From Coriaria nepalensis (taxonomy: Eukaryota; Streptophyta; Magnoliopsida; Cucurbitales; Coriariaceae): DNA of 64,000 nucleotides. A program made the position numbers and the translations under genes. Positions within the stretch are counted from its first letter, which is position 1; each line of letters starts with the position of its first letter. The stretch is taken from positions 11,589,001 to 11,653,000 of the forward strand of contig CP114487.1 of NCBI GenBank assembly GCA_027186245.1, read 5' to 3'. Below, piece by piece: positions 23,478-35,861 of the stretch. The notes below the pieces were generated by a model that saw nothing but the letters and a program-made list of their open reading frames with translations, was not told the DNA's origin and ran no database searches.

Positions 23478-25482
23478 TTAATATGGGACATTATTGGGTA
23501 GGTTACGGATTTTATTATTCTTCAATCCGATCTTGGTCCGCATTGTCTCCAATCCCAATCTATTCATTTCTTTCATCACCTTCATCCTCACCATCCTCTG
23601 CTTTGATTGCACAGTTGTCAAACCCATGCTCTTATACCTGAAAAAGAAAGAACAGAACAACCTTAACATCCCCATGACATCATTCTTGGTTAGAGAGAGA
23701 CCGTGGTTCTCAAGTATATTTTTATGGAAATACAAACCTTGAAGCCAAGGCAGCAGTTATGGCCATATCATTCATAGGGGAAGGACGGGGTTTCTGACGA
23801 TAATATCGCAAAAATTCTCGCGATCCAAGTGTTTTGGTTGAGACCCCACTATCGGCCTTCCTAGTTATGATGAGCTCGGACCCAGCACTTCCAAGTTCTA
23901 CAGTCTTGGCCATATCACCTGATGCAACTAGCTGTGTCCCATTCTCATCCACGTAACTGCAGAAAACCAAAAGTATAAATAGAAACAGAGCATTTCAATA
24001 CACTGATATATCATTATGTTTATTGAAGTTAAGATACATTATGTCGATTATGTTAGAGAATAAGATTTGAAGGTAACCTGCTGCTGTAATCATAAAATTC
24101 TTCCAGCTCAACTTCTTCCTCATCCCCACCATCACCATAATGCACTTTGCAGTGGCTTTTTGCTGCCATATGCTTCCTAACAGCTTCCAAGCTGTTAAAA
24201 GGATGACATCTTTCGTTGCAGTATAGGCACATGAAATCTCTCTTCACCTGCATATAAAACGAAGTAAGACCAAATCAGATACAGATGCCATCATTGACAT
24301 AAAATAGGTTTCTCCAAAGTCCAGTGTTTTGTGATGACTCAGTACCTTCAAGCCAAGATAAGTAAGGAGACCTTTTGGATCTTTGAGAAAATCAACATCA
24401 GGTATAAAGAACCCATGATACTTGTGCATGTGGACCATGCAACTTTCAATGGTATCGTGGTCAAGATCACACATAAAGCAGCAAGATGGATCTATATCAA
24501 CCACCATGTCCTCATCTTCATCCTCATCCTCATCCATGTCCTCAGGAATCTTACTCATATTCAATCCATTCAAGGACGAGGCAGCTTCTTCAACCAATTG
24601 TTCCTCTGAATCAACTTCCTCCCACTCATCTTCACTCCCTTCACTCTCTTCGTCCTCCCCACCACCTCTTTGTTGGGGAGGAGGCTTATTCAAGACTCGA
24701 CGTGAGATGGGTTTAATTATGGCCTTCTCCTCTTCCTCAGTGTTTGTTCCATTAGAAGCTCGCATGATGTGACTTCTAGATTGAAGATGCTGAGCATGCG
24801 CTTTGGAACTTCTATACCCTTTGCCACAAAGACCACAAGAGTACAACATTGGGGTTTCATTGGACTTATTGCTCTCCTGAGCAAGTGCAGATTGTCTAGC
24901 TACAAACAGTGCTTCTGTAACACCAGGAACCCCAGCAACCTGTCGATTTCATTCACCAATTGATTAAAGAAGAAATTGAACTTACACGTTATTCAAGGGA
25001 AAGAGAGGTAGTACAGAAAAAACACTCGAACAATGAAGGAACAATATAACAGGATCAAAATATAAAAATTTTCAAATATGTTGAATGTTTAAAACGATGG
25101 ATTAATAAAAGAGGACCAAATTATTTGAAAAGCCGTCCGAAGAAGCATAAAACAGGAGAACATGGACAATCAACTTTGCAGCTCCTATCTGCAAACCGAT
25201 AAGTAAAAATCTAACCCAAGAATCCCAAGTTACGTTGAAAATCCATATTCGTAAAGTTCATTTCTACAAAGTGGAAAAAGAAGGGGAAAAGAAGATGACG
25301 AAGCCAAACGAGTTAAGCAAAGCACATCAAGAAATAACAAGAACAAGCGCAGGAGAAAGAGAGAGAGAGTAAAAAACCTTGCGCTTGAGATTGTAGCGGT
25401 GCCATTCCGACTTGTAATGGAGCTTTTGCTCCGAATCGTCATTAAATTCTTTGTTGCAGGCGTTGCACGTTAGACCTGGCAT
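23478..25482 (-). CDS. REIL: REI1-like cytoplasmic 60S maturation factor (REIL)
   Basis: Five exons: 25378-25482, 24346-24939, 24078-24247, 23738-23956 and 23478-23637, giving 415 residues, near the roughly 400 of Arabidopsis REIL1 and REIL2. The protein holds the C2H2 fingers of yeast Rei1 and human ZNF622 in order: LTCNACNKEFNDDSEQKLHY..WHRYNLKRK, CGLCGKGYRSSKAHAQHLQSRSH, CCFMCDLDHDTIESCMVHMHKYH and CLYCNERCHPFNSLEAVRKHM. A strongly acidic linker (EEDEESEGSEDEWEEVDSEE, about residues 95-150) and a basic C-terminal tail (SREFLRYYRQKPRP, QRMVRMKVMKEMNRLGLETMRTK) follow the family plan. Rei1 proteins act in the cytosol to release Arx1 and let the late pre-60S subunit mature; the plant proteins are needed for growth in the cold. 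Confidence 0.95.
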
Positions 25483-27429
25483 TTCTTATTCCTGATTTTC
25501 CGATCAACTTCTCTACAATTCTGATGATCTCGACTCTCAGAACCAAATTAAAAGGAGAGAGATCTGGAGGCTGTTAAGGAGCGACAGAGAAGAAAATATG
25601 AGTAATAAACCTAACGGCCAAAAAAGGAGGCAAACGACGGCTCGTACTTCGTACCCGCCGAGTCGGTGAAACGGTGAAGATGATGACGATCCAGAGGCTC
25701 AACAGGCGCAAGCGCTAACGTCAACAAAGATGGGCCTCGTAGACTCTTCTTCCGGATTTTTAAACTCTTTAACTAATGGGCCTCATTATTCTAAGCCCAC
25801 CTATTACCACTTTTGGGCCACGTACTGCCTTTCAAGGGGAAGGACGAACAACGGGCCTGAGCAAGTTCCCGACGGTAGCTGTAGCAGCCATGCATGGCAA
25901 ACAACAAGCCATTAGAGGAGTTGTAGAAGCCGAACTCAAGGCTGGTGATTGCGACATGAAATATTAGTGGAACACACTCAGCAAGGGAAGAATCCAACTG
26001 TGTAACACAACAGGAAAAGGTATAGTGGTCGTACTAGGTGATGAGAGGATGCGATTCTTGTTCTTCCTACTGTGAAAAAATAGTGTCTTAACGCAATGGT
26101 GCCTAAGAGAATCTTGGAGATTAGTAGAGCACGATTAAGGACTATTTATGGAGGAGCTGATCGAATCATATACTTATCTTCTTCATGTCGAAATGTACTT
26201 TTTTCATATCACTATAACTATTACAATATAGCTGTAACTATTAAGCCCACCTAAACGAGACTACTTTAAACATTAATCACGTGATAAGCATGCTCTTAGT
26301 TCATCACCTTGGCTTAAAGAATCAAATAAAAGAAAAAAAAAAAAAAGGTTAAGTGATTCGTAAATATCGTAATAACTAATAAGGTGAAGAAAAGGGTTCA
26401 AGAAGATAGAAAGGAACCTAAACCTGTTAATAAAGTCGGAAGAAAAGAGAAAAGTTCATGAAGTAGAAAAGGATTATGCTTAATACGATGATCTAAGTGG
26501 TAAGCTAACATCATGATCTTACCACTTAGATCATGATCATTCCAACTTAAGAGCAAGTATCAATGATAAAGAAACTGTATATATATATATATATATATAT
26601 GAAATAAAATTTGAAATTAAAGTGATTAAAATTATAAGTGGAATCTGTGTCAAGAAACTTTAAATGAATAAATACAAGGAAATAGAGATTCGTTTTATTG
26701 GCTTCACAAAATGATCACTAACTCAACGGCCACAAGATATAGAAAGAGCCAAGAGGATAAGAAATGAAGCCAAGCTAAATCTTCCTACCATTTATGGGAC
26801 TGATATCTTTCTCAGAAATCATGACATACGTGACTTTTTTACCTTCTTTCTTTATCAATCTTTCTCATCCCACCATTGTTATTATGTTAATGAGAATGAG
26901 ATTCTTTTTTGTGAAATGAACAAAAAAAGAAAAAAAAAAAAGCTTTCACTAGGAATGGTCCTTAAGAAGTTTTGGCATGTTTTTCATATAATTTGGTTCA
27001 AGTGCTTGTGACAGTTTCACATGGGTCATGAGAATAATCCATCCTCTATTTTTCTCTTTCTCTATCCAGCAATCTTCTTTTTCTCTTTAACTCTTTCTCT
27101 CTCTTTAGTACTATTTTTTCTTAATTCTCCCCTTCTGACGAGTTATGATGATCTGTTTTTGTCCGGTTTCATGTTTTGGTTACCATAGTGGCCGGTGGGT
27201 GATCTTTTGATCTTTCTGTTTGGTGTCTTCTTGGTATGTTTACGTGCAGTGCTTCGTGAAAAGCGTACAAACTTTATCTCACTTATACGTATCTAGTAGT
27301 TATTAAATTTTTAGAGGACAACTAATTCATACATAAATAAAAGTATAGTTAAAATATAGTCCTTTTGCCCTTCGCTCATTCAATTTGGTTTGGGATAGCT
27401 TTTTATAGGTTTTTTGTGGGTTGGTTTGG
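25483..27429. other. REIL promoter and gene-free spacer
   Basis: The REIL leader and promoter lie at the left. A 17-bp inverted repeat sits at 26488-26534 and a TA microsatellite at about 26578-26600 (listed separately). The rest has A-runs and no recognisable protein. Confidence 0.6.
26488..26534. repeat. Perfect 17-bp inverted repeat with 13-nt loop
   Basis: Arms 26488-26504 and 26518-26534 are exact reverse complements (ATGATCTAAGTGGTAAG) around a 13-nt loop. It can form a small hairpin. No transposase or conserved miRNA sequence is recognised in the arms. Confidence 0.85.
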
Positions 27430-28586
27430 GTCAGGTTAGGGGTGGGTAATAATGGTGGTTTATTTTAGTTAGGATTGTAGGGTTTGTATGGCTGGTAGGA
27501 ATTGGTTCTGTGTGGGGGTGTGTCTATTAGTTTATCTTCGTACATTTTTGCCATACACAATTACTTACTATAGAGAAGTATGTTGAGATAAGCGTACCTC
27601 TCTTTTGATTTCTGTTTTCAATCCTGAGACAAAAATAATTCTTGAGAAAACCATCTGACAATCGTGACTTAGAGACTTGAGTAAGTAAATCATTCAAATT
27701 TTTCCTGATAATCTGCCATAGTTGTTGATTGAGTAAGCTTGGTTCAGTCTCCCTCTGGATCCTCATACTCCGAATGACCAAACCTAATTTCTACCTGCTG
27801 CAAAAATCTTGTCCATGATCTAATTAATTTGCTTTTTCTGCATCCACTTGTACCATCATGTAATTTTCTAGTGTTTGATTAAACTGAAATGAGTGTTCAA
27901 TGCGAAAAATCCAGTCAAGTAGATCATCGCCATTGAATTTAGGAAATTCTAACTGGTAAGCTTTGGTTAAGGACGACGATGATGACGATTATTGTCCAGT
28001 CCCAGCAGTTGCTTCAGCTGCATCTAATCTGGTGCACAGTTTTTGAATCATTTTGTTATCGCGCCTAAATCTTCCAGTTTTGACTCAATACTATCAATTA
28101 TTTTATTGCGAGTTTCAAATTGAGCTTGAATCTCAGCCAGCCAATTCTGATTTACTTATGGTTTCCTCCATTATTGCAGGTCGGAGGAATTTAAGTAATA
28201 AGAACGAGAGCACTAATTGTTAAGACCTTTATTCTAGTCAAGGTCAAGAACTCCTAAGAACATAGAAACTGAGGGGAGAGAGAACCTAGAGAGAGAAGAT
28301 TTCTGTAAACTTTTCATTAATTGCTTTCAGATTACACTTCGACTCTTATAGTCAGTTTACAATCCATAGTTCGTCACAATTCAGTTTACAGTTTTGAGTC
28401 TAACGAATCTTAGCTGACAGTTTCTAATTGTTTCTGTTTCAGCTGCTTCTTGAAGAAGACGATTGACTATTCCTCATAATCTTTCATCCAGATTGTGTTA
28501 CATCTGTCTCTTCTGAACGATCCGTCGTTCCCTTTTGCGTGCCACTAGACACAACAACGATTGTTAAATTACCATTAGATCCAACA
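27430..28586 (-). mobile_element. LTR retrotransposon remnant: one LTR plus decayed gag
   Basis: The right part, 28218-28586 (369 bp), begins TGTTAAGACC and ends GATCCAACA, so it has the TG..CA and TGTT/AACA ends of an LTR. Reading on the minus strand, a leader resembling a primer-binding region (TTAGTGCTCTCGTTC) is followed at about 28178 by a gag-like start, MEETISKSELAEIQAQFE. Further on come FPKFNGDDLLDWIFRIEHSF and FNQTLENYMMVQVDAEKAN, then LLTQVSKSRLSDGFLKNYF and EIKREVRLSQ, all typical of Ty3/gypsy gag. Several stops and frame changes interrupt it. No second LTR, protease or RT is seen, so it is a truncated copy. It differs in LTR ends from the relic near 4300-5930. Confidence 0.7.
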
Positions 28587-29815
28587 TAGCATCACAGGAG
28601 AAGTCTAAAGTTCAAGGCGCAGATGTTAACGTAGTGGTCGGTACTGTATAATGATTGGATTGTGTCTAAATCTATTACAATAATGGCCTAATTAATTAGA
28701 CAAGGATGTTACAAAAGTTGTGAATTAAATGACGTTATTGATATCAAAATATTGTTGATATTATATAAATTTATATTTTGAATATAAACTTTTTTAAAAA
28801 AAAATGTGTAACATATTTGTGTTTACTAGACAATAGTGAGTCAAGATAAAAAAAAAATGATGATTTAGAAGGAAGGTGGAAAACAAAGTAAGGTGGTGGA
28901 AGGAGGGGGGGACCCTAATCGAATCAATATGATAATGGCATGGACCATGTAGGTTAAAAGCAAGCTAGCTAGAAAGCTAAGCTAAGCTTAGGTAACCCAT
29001 TATATTCTCAATAATGCTAACTTTTTTCAACATCTAGGCTCTGTCTTGTTGAATAGAACACCGCCCACGTACATATGAAGATATGGTTGATGTAAGAAGT
29101 TTCCATCGATTAAAGTTAACTCTTACTGTTTATTTCCATCGATTCGGTCCGGGTTTAGTGGTTCTGATCGGGTAAGAGAGTCAGAAAAAAGGGCCACAGC
29201 CGCAAGAGAAGGAAGGAGGATAACGATTTGACTATTCTTCCCTGTTTGTTTATGGTTGGATGAAGGGTCCCGCCAAGTCAAGAGTCGTATCTGTGATTGA
29301 TCCCTTCTTATTTTCTTAATCGACGACCAACACGAGCGGTGAAGAAATAGGTTAATTTATGCGACCACATGAACCATCCCACAGGAACATTTGTTCTATG
29401 TATCTTTCTTTCACTTTTGAACGTGCGGCTTGTTTTTTCTTTCTATATATCCATTCTTGATTCTTAACATGCTTTTTTTACGAAGAAACGTAACTCTATG
29501 TTAAAGCTTAGCGTTGACTCCAGAGGATGGTCATCATAATTTTAAGGTTATCCAATAATTAAAAATAAAAATAGTAATAATAATAATAATACTAATACTA
29601 ATACAAGACAGGTGTAGGGTGTAGAGTGTAGGGTGTAGGTAGATGAGTTTATAATTATTTTTATTAATTATTTAATTATTTTTATTTTTATTTTTATTAC
29701 CTTCTAAAGTGTGTTTGTGACTAATTTGACAACGGTTAAACATAGTTAATTCCATATTTAAGATTAATAAAACAAAAAAGGACAAATTTGCGGTCTATTA
29801 TAAGATATCATTCCT

Positions 29816-29855
<40 letters not shown>

Positions 29856-30291
29856 AATAAAGAGATCAACATCCTTTTGACTTAATCTATGTATGGACTA
29901 TGACTCAAAATATTTGACCAAAAAGTGAATGATGAAAGGAATATCAAATTATATGGAATACTTGATTTGGTTTGAATGGTAATTTATTATTTTAAATATC
30001 TTATCATTAATAATAATTTTAAATACATTTTGTATATATATATATATATATATTTTTTTTTTTTTATATTAAATATCTACTTTTTTTTTCTTTTTTTTTT
30101 TCCCAAAAAATATGACTACTTCTTTCAGACTTAGCACTGATATATACCGGAAATTAGAGTGAAAGGAAACTACGTCGTTTCAAAGATGAAGAGGTTAAAA
30201 GATTATTAAAAAAAAAAACTAAACAAAGAAAAGATACAATGCTGTGAAATAGACGCAAGGACCGTGAAGAAGGGAGCGTGGGAGAAAAAAA

Positions 30292-30307
30292 GGGGGGGGG
30301 GGGGGGG
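30292..30307 (+). repeat. Poly-G tract of 16 bases
   Basis: Sixteen consecutive G preceded by an A-run, about 365 bp upstream of the H+-ATPase ATG. Unusual against the AT-rich surroundings. The exact length may suffer from sequencing slippage. Confidence 0.8.
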
Positions 30308-30564
30308 TTTGAAAAGTGGTGGTGGAAAGTGGGACCCACAAGAAAAGGATTGAGAGCGGTAAATTCGTCCATATAAAGCAAAATCGTATGAGCGAATTGA
30401 GGACTCAGTGCACTCCATTTCACGTACACACCCGTTTCGTTGTAAGCTCCTTCCCACCTCTATACATTACCCACCTTCTTCCTTATTTCTCTTCACCTCC
30501 ATTACTGTTTCATCTATCTCCCCTACACGCTCTAGTCTCTCTCTCTCTCTATATATATACATAT

Positions 30565-30576
30565 ATGTATGTATAG
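30565..30576 (+). promoter_or_regulatory. Minimal upstream ORF in the H+-ATPase leader
   Basis: An ATG followed by two codons and TAG, about 95 nt before the main start. It is the only upstream ATG between the CT-rich leader and the ATG at 30670. Whether the transcript includes it depends on the unknown transcription start. Upstream ORFs in leaders of some plant H+-ATPase genes are known to affect translation. Confidence 0.4.
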
Positions 30577-30669
30577 TTTGTTCTAATCAAATTCGAATTC
30601 TCAGAGCTTGATCGAGCTATTTGATTGAGGCCAGCTAGCAGCCTAGCTCTAGCTGCTTAGTTGGATACC

Positions 30670-30915
30670 ATGGGAGGCGAAAAAGGCATCAGCCTTGAAG
30701 AGATCAAGAATGAGTCAGTCGATCTGGTACTCTCTCTCTCTACTATACTGTATTGTTTGCTTAATTGCTCACTCTCTCTTCCCGCGTTTTCTGATTGGTT
30801 GCCGAGAAAACGGCAAAACAGAGTGTTAAGCAAGGGAGAATTAGTTCCTCCATTTCCTAATGATTTTGCATGCCTCTTTCTGTCAGTTCTGGAAAAAAGA
30901 AATCTCTCTTACAGA

Positions 30916-30949
<34 letters not shown>

Positions 30950-31270
30950 TTATTTTTATTATTATTATTGTTTTTTCTCTCTAAAAAAACTGAACTTTTT
31001 GGTCCGTTTATCTCCGCCGTTAAGCATTCTGGGTAGGGGATGATAGTTTCTGTTGATACATGATAATAAAACATTGTTGGTTAACAGTTGAGCCGACGAA
31101 TCTGAATCGTTCAAGACATCAGGTCTACTATTTCATGGGATCTGATGTGGTATGGACGGTCCAAATAAGCCTATTGAAACATTTTCAGATGCCCAAGTAA
31201 ATGCCCCGCTTTAAAGAGATTTCCATTCGTCTTATATTCTCTTCAATTCTTTTTATTTTATTTTAAATAT

Positions 31271-31310
<40 letters not shown>

Positions 31311-34300
31311 TATTCAATTTTTTCTTTTTTTGTTATTTTGTAAAAGAAAAGGTTTGTTAATATATTCCGACAGTTCCGTGATATTTTTCGCATAAGATCG
31401 CAACCCGATTGAACTTAGAAAATCAGCGGCTTGACAACGTCAAAAGGAGGGAATATTTAACAAACACGCTCCTTTAAATGCGTGTCTCACACGTACTACA
31501 ATTATTAGCACCACGGAAAGTACTAATAATAGTTTAGTTGGATTAGTTAGTCACAGGTAGTCAATCTGTTTGACTTTTGACATGAGAAGCTGGTTTTTTT
31601 TGGAGATAGATGTAATAAATAGGTAACGGTTATGATAATGTAGTAGCTGACGGTTTGGTGGGTGGTCCATGAGAGCACAGGACATGATAGATGTAGTATA
31701 TATGGATGGATATCACGAATTGTTAACGTTGTATCTTTTTTTGTGTAAACAGGAAAAGATTCCAATTGAAGAAGTGTTTGAGCAGCTAAAATGTACAAGA
31801 GAAGGTCTGTCCTCGGAGGAAGGAGCGAACAGGCTTCAAGTTTTCGGTCCCAACAAACTGGAAGAGAAGAAGGTTCTTACTTTACTCTTCTTCTTTTTCT
31901 CACTTCCCCATATGTGTGTTCATTTTCCCACGTTTCAGGATGTTCACTTTCATATTCATGTCTATGCTTCCTTTGGTTAAAACAGGAGAGCAAAATTCTC
32001 AAGTTCTTAGGCTTTATGTGGAATCCTTTATCATGGGTCATGGAAGCTGCTGCTCTTATGGCTATTGCCTTGGCAAATGGCGATGGAAGACCTCCGGATT
32101 GGCAGGACTTTATCGGAATCATTGTCCTACTTGTTATCAATTCAACAATCAGTTTTATTGAAGAAAACAATGCTGGAAATGCAGCTGCAGCCCTTATGGC
32201 TGGTCTTGCTCCCAAAACCAAGGTATAGAAACACATCGGGTACTATTTTCCACCATCCAATTATCATAATCTTATTCTTATTATATATCTTTTTATCTCG
32301 TCATGTATAGGTTCTAAGAGATGGTCGTTGGAGTGAACAAGATGCTTCTATTTTGGTCCCGGGAGACATAATAAGCATCAAACTAGGTGACATAGTACCA
32401 GCCGATGCACGACTTCTAGAGGGCGATCCTTTAAAAATCGATCAATCTGCTTTGACAGGAGAGTCCCTTCCTGTTACCAAGAACCCGTCAGATGAAGTGT
32501 TTTCCGGCTCAACATGTAAACAGGGTGAAATCGAAGCAGTAGTCATAGCCACTGGTGTGCACACCTTTTTCGGAAAGGCTGCTCACCTTGTGGACAGCAC
32601 TAATCAAGTTGGACATTTCCAGAAAGTTCTAACAGCAATTGGGAACTTCTGCATATGTTCCATTGCTGTTGGAATTGTAATTGAGATCATAGTCATGTAC
32701 CCAATACAACACAGGAAGTATAGGGATGGGATAGATAACTTGCTTGTGCTTTTGATTGGAGGAATTCCGATTGCTATGCCTACTGTTTTGTCTGTCACCA
32801 TGGCTATTGGTTCTCATAGGCTTTCTCAGCAAGGTGCCATTACTAAGAGGATGACTGCTATTGAGGAAATGGCTGGCATGGACGTTCTTTGCAGCGACAA
32901 GACGGGAACCTTGACCTTGAACAAGCTAACTGTGGACAGAACCTTGATAGAAGTTTTTGCCAAAGGTGTGGAAAAAGAGTATGTTATTCTCCTTGCGGCA
33001 AGAGCTTCTAGGACGGAGAATCAGGATGCCATTGATGCTGCTATCGTAGGAATGCTAGCAGATCCAAAAGAGGTATTCGTTTGTAAAAATCGACTTTTAT
33101 TTTTCTCCATTCTACTTCATCCGGGTAAGACAATTCGTAATTCATAATGTACAGGCAAGAGCTGGTATTAGGGAGGTTCATTTCCTTCCCTTCAATCCTG
33201 TAGATAAGAGGACTGCTCTTACTTATATCGATTCTGATGGGAGTTGGCATCGGGCTAGCAAGGGTGCCCCTGAGCAGGTAATTTGATTTCCCATACACAT
33301 TTACAGCTACATGTACTGGCAACATGTTTATGGTGAAATATATAACTTCAATTCTTCTGATTTGAGACAGATATTGAATCTGTGCAACGCTAAAGAAGAC
33401 ACGAGGAAAAAGGCTCACGCTGTTATTGATAAGTTTGCTGAGCGCGGACTTCGGTCTTTAGGAGTAGCAAGACAGGTACTCAAATGTCAACTTCTACATA
33501 TTCTTATTTTCAAGTCAATTTTAACACCCTGTACTTATGTTGTATTTTCTGATTTGTCTTACAGGAAGTACCGGAAAAGACAAAAGAGAGTCCGGGGGGT
33601 CCATGGCAATTTGTTGGCTTGCTACCTCTATTTGATCCTCCTCGTCATGACAGCGCAGAAACCATTAGAAGAGCTTTGAATCTTGGAGTTAATGTCAAGA
33701 TGATTACTGGTAAGTATAACTAAGACTCAGTTATCTTTTCTTTTAACAGTTGATTGCATGAATTTTATTTATTCTCTCTATGTATAGGGGATCAACTTGC
33801 CATTGGTAAGGAAACTGGACGTAGACTTGGTATGGGAACAAACATGTATCCCTCTTCTTCCTTACTTGGTCAGGACAAAGATGCATCGATTTCTGGCCTC
33901 CCTATAGACGAGTTAATTGAAAAGGCCGATGGATTTGCTGGGGTATTTCCAGGTAGATAGATTTTGAAACACATTAGACTTCCATTTTTTTTTTTTTTAA
34001 ACTAACAGAATCATTGTAACATTCTCTTTTCTGCATATCGAAGAACACAAATATGAGATTGTGAAGAGGTTACAAGATAGACAACACATTTGTGGAATGA
34101 CTGGTGATGGAGTCAATGATGCCCCCGCCCTGAAGAAGGCTGATATTGGAATCGCTGTTGCAGATGCTACTGATGCTGCTAGGAGTGCCTCTGACATTGT
34201 TCTAACCGAACCTGGATTGAGTGTCATTATAAGTGCAGTGCTGACCAGCAGAGCTATTTTCCAAAGGATGAAGAACTACACTGTTAATATTTTTTTCCCT

Positions 34301-35861
34301 ATCCTTTCTTCTTCATTTTTCTTTTCTTTTTTTGTTACTGGGATTTTGTGATGATGGAATCATGATTATCTATTTCCTCTGCAGATTTATGCGGTTTCAA
34401 TCACCATTCGTATAGTGGTAAGCATTTGAGAAATAAGTCTTAGATTCTGATATGATTAAGTACTGCAGTTGGTTTTACTTAACTTATTATTAAAATGGTC
34501 AACTTTCCAGTTTGGCTTTATGTTCATAGCTTTGATCTGGAGGTTCGATTTCGCACCATTCATGGTCCTTATTATCGCCATTCTAAATGACGGTTAGATC
34601 TCTTTTTTCAATTCTTCTTCTTGTTATCATGGAGTAACCGATTACCTTTGAAGAGTTCTTAGAACATGATTTGCCGTAAATGTAGGAACAATCATGACAA
34701 TTTCAAAAGATCGCGTCAAGCCATCTCCTATGCCAGATAGCTGGAAATTAAAGGAGATTTTTGCAACTGGAGTTGTTCTTGGAGGATACCTTGCGCTAAT
34801 GACCGTGATATTCTTCTGGGCCATGCACGACACCGACTTCTTCTCGGTAAGAATAGTACAAAATTTCATGTCACGCTCTAAAATATACCAATTAGTAGTT
34901 CCAAGTTACAACTACTTTTCCTGTTCAGATCTTTATATCATTGTATACCCATTTCTATTATGTAGGATAAATTTGGAGTAAGATCAATTAGAAATAGGCC
35001 AGATCAAATGATGGCAGCCTTATATTTGCAAGTGAGTATCGTGAGTCAAGCGCTTATATTTGTCACAAGGTCTCGTAGCTGGTCCTACGTCGAGCGCCCT
35101 GGACTTCTCCTACTCGGCGCTTTCTTGATTGCTCAGCTCGTAAGTATTTGTTTTACAAACAAAGCACCATTAATTTTTGTGATCCTAACATTTCTATCAT
35201 GATTTGACAGGTTGCAACTCTTATAGCAGTCTATGCTGATTGGGGTTTTGCACGGATACAAGGATGCGGTTGGGGTTGGGCTGGTGTGATATGGCTTTAT
35301 AGCGTGGTGACTTACGTCCCTCTTGATATCTTGAAATTTGCAATCCGCTACACTCTTAGTGGCAAGGCTTGGAATACTCTTTTGGAAAACAAGGTATGCT
35401 TGTATGGTATAATCCGGTACGTTCTCGTTAAGTCTTGTAGACATTTTTTTATTGACGTTCTTTCTTTTCTATTTTGTAACAGACTGCCTTCACTACAAAG
35501 AAAGACTATGGCAAAGAAGAGAGAGAAGCGCAGTGGGCCGCTGCACAGAGGACCCTACATGGTCTTCAACCGCCCGAAACCGCCAACATTATGTCCGACA
35601 GAAGCAGTTACCGGGAGCTTTCCGAGATAGCCGAGCAAGCCAAACGACGTGCTGAGGTGGCGAGGTGAGTAGTTTTATACATGAGATGAGCACTCGGAAA
35701 ACTTCTTTCGAGTTCAAACTACTATTGATGTACTTTAAATTTCATGTGTCAATTTTTGTTGCAGGCTTAGAGAGTTGCATACATTGAAGGGTCATGTTGA
35801 GTCGGTGGTTAAGCTGAAGGGACTCGACATTGAGACGATTCAACAACACTACACGGTTTAA
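30670..35861 (+). CDS. AHA: Plasma-membrane H+-ATPase (P3A type, AHA family)
   Basis: Sixteen exons: 30670-30726, 31753-31872, 31986-32222, 32311-33072, 33155-33277, 33371-33475, 33565-33709, 33788-33952, 34044-34282, 34385-34417, 34511-34592, 34686-34846, 34966-35139, 35211-35393, 35483-35664 and 35765-35861. The product is 954 residues, standard for the family. It pumps protons out of the cell using ATP and energises secondary transport. Landmarks are the actuator TGES loop, M4 [12 protein letters not shown], the phosphorylated Asp in [12 protein letters not shown], the hinge [17 protein letters not shown], and ILNDGT in M6. The C-terminal R-domain ends HYTV, whose penultimate Thr is the 14-3-3 site. 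All catalytic residues are present, so it should be active. Synteny recalled from Arabidopsis suggests an AHA5 orthologue; the subtype is inference. Confidence 0.97.
30916..30970 (+). repeat. (ATT)n microsatellite in H+-ATPase intron 1
   Basis: About 55 bp of ATT units with slight interruption (TTTTATTTTT) inside the first intron. Confidence 0.9.
31271..31310. repeat. (TAA)n(TTA)n palindrome in H+-ATPase intron 1
   Basis: A TAA run of about 20 bp meets a TTA run of about 20 bp, so the tract is nearly self-complementary about AATATT. A microsatellite able to extrude as a cruciform. Confidence 0.85.

Larger units (their letters stand above)
28587..30669. other. Upstream region of the H+-ATPase gene
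   Basis: AT-rich spacer with ATA/AAT runs near 29570-29600, TA microsatellites near 29820-29852 and 30030-30050, and a run of 16 G at 30292-30307. The right end is the H+-ATPase promoter and leader, CT-rich near 30530-30550 with one upstream ATG. No protein gene is recognised. Confidence 0.6.

Noticed and set aside
24331..24772. Several plus-strand open frames over REIL exon 2
   Set aside because: Antisense shadows of the acidic linker (GAA/GAT codons read as Ser, His and Phe).
26488..26534. Possible conserved plant miRNA precursor
   Set aside because: The arm matches none of the conserved plant miRNAs I checked by eye, and the stem is too short.
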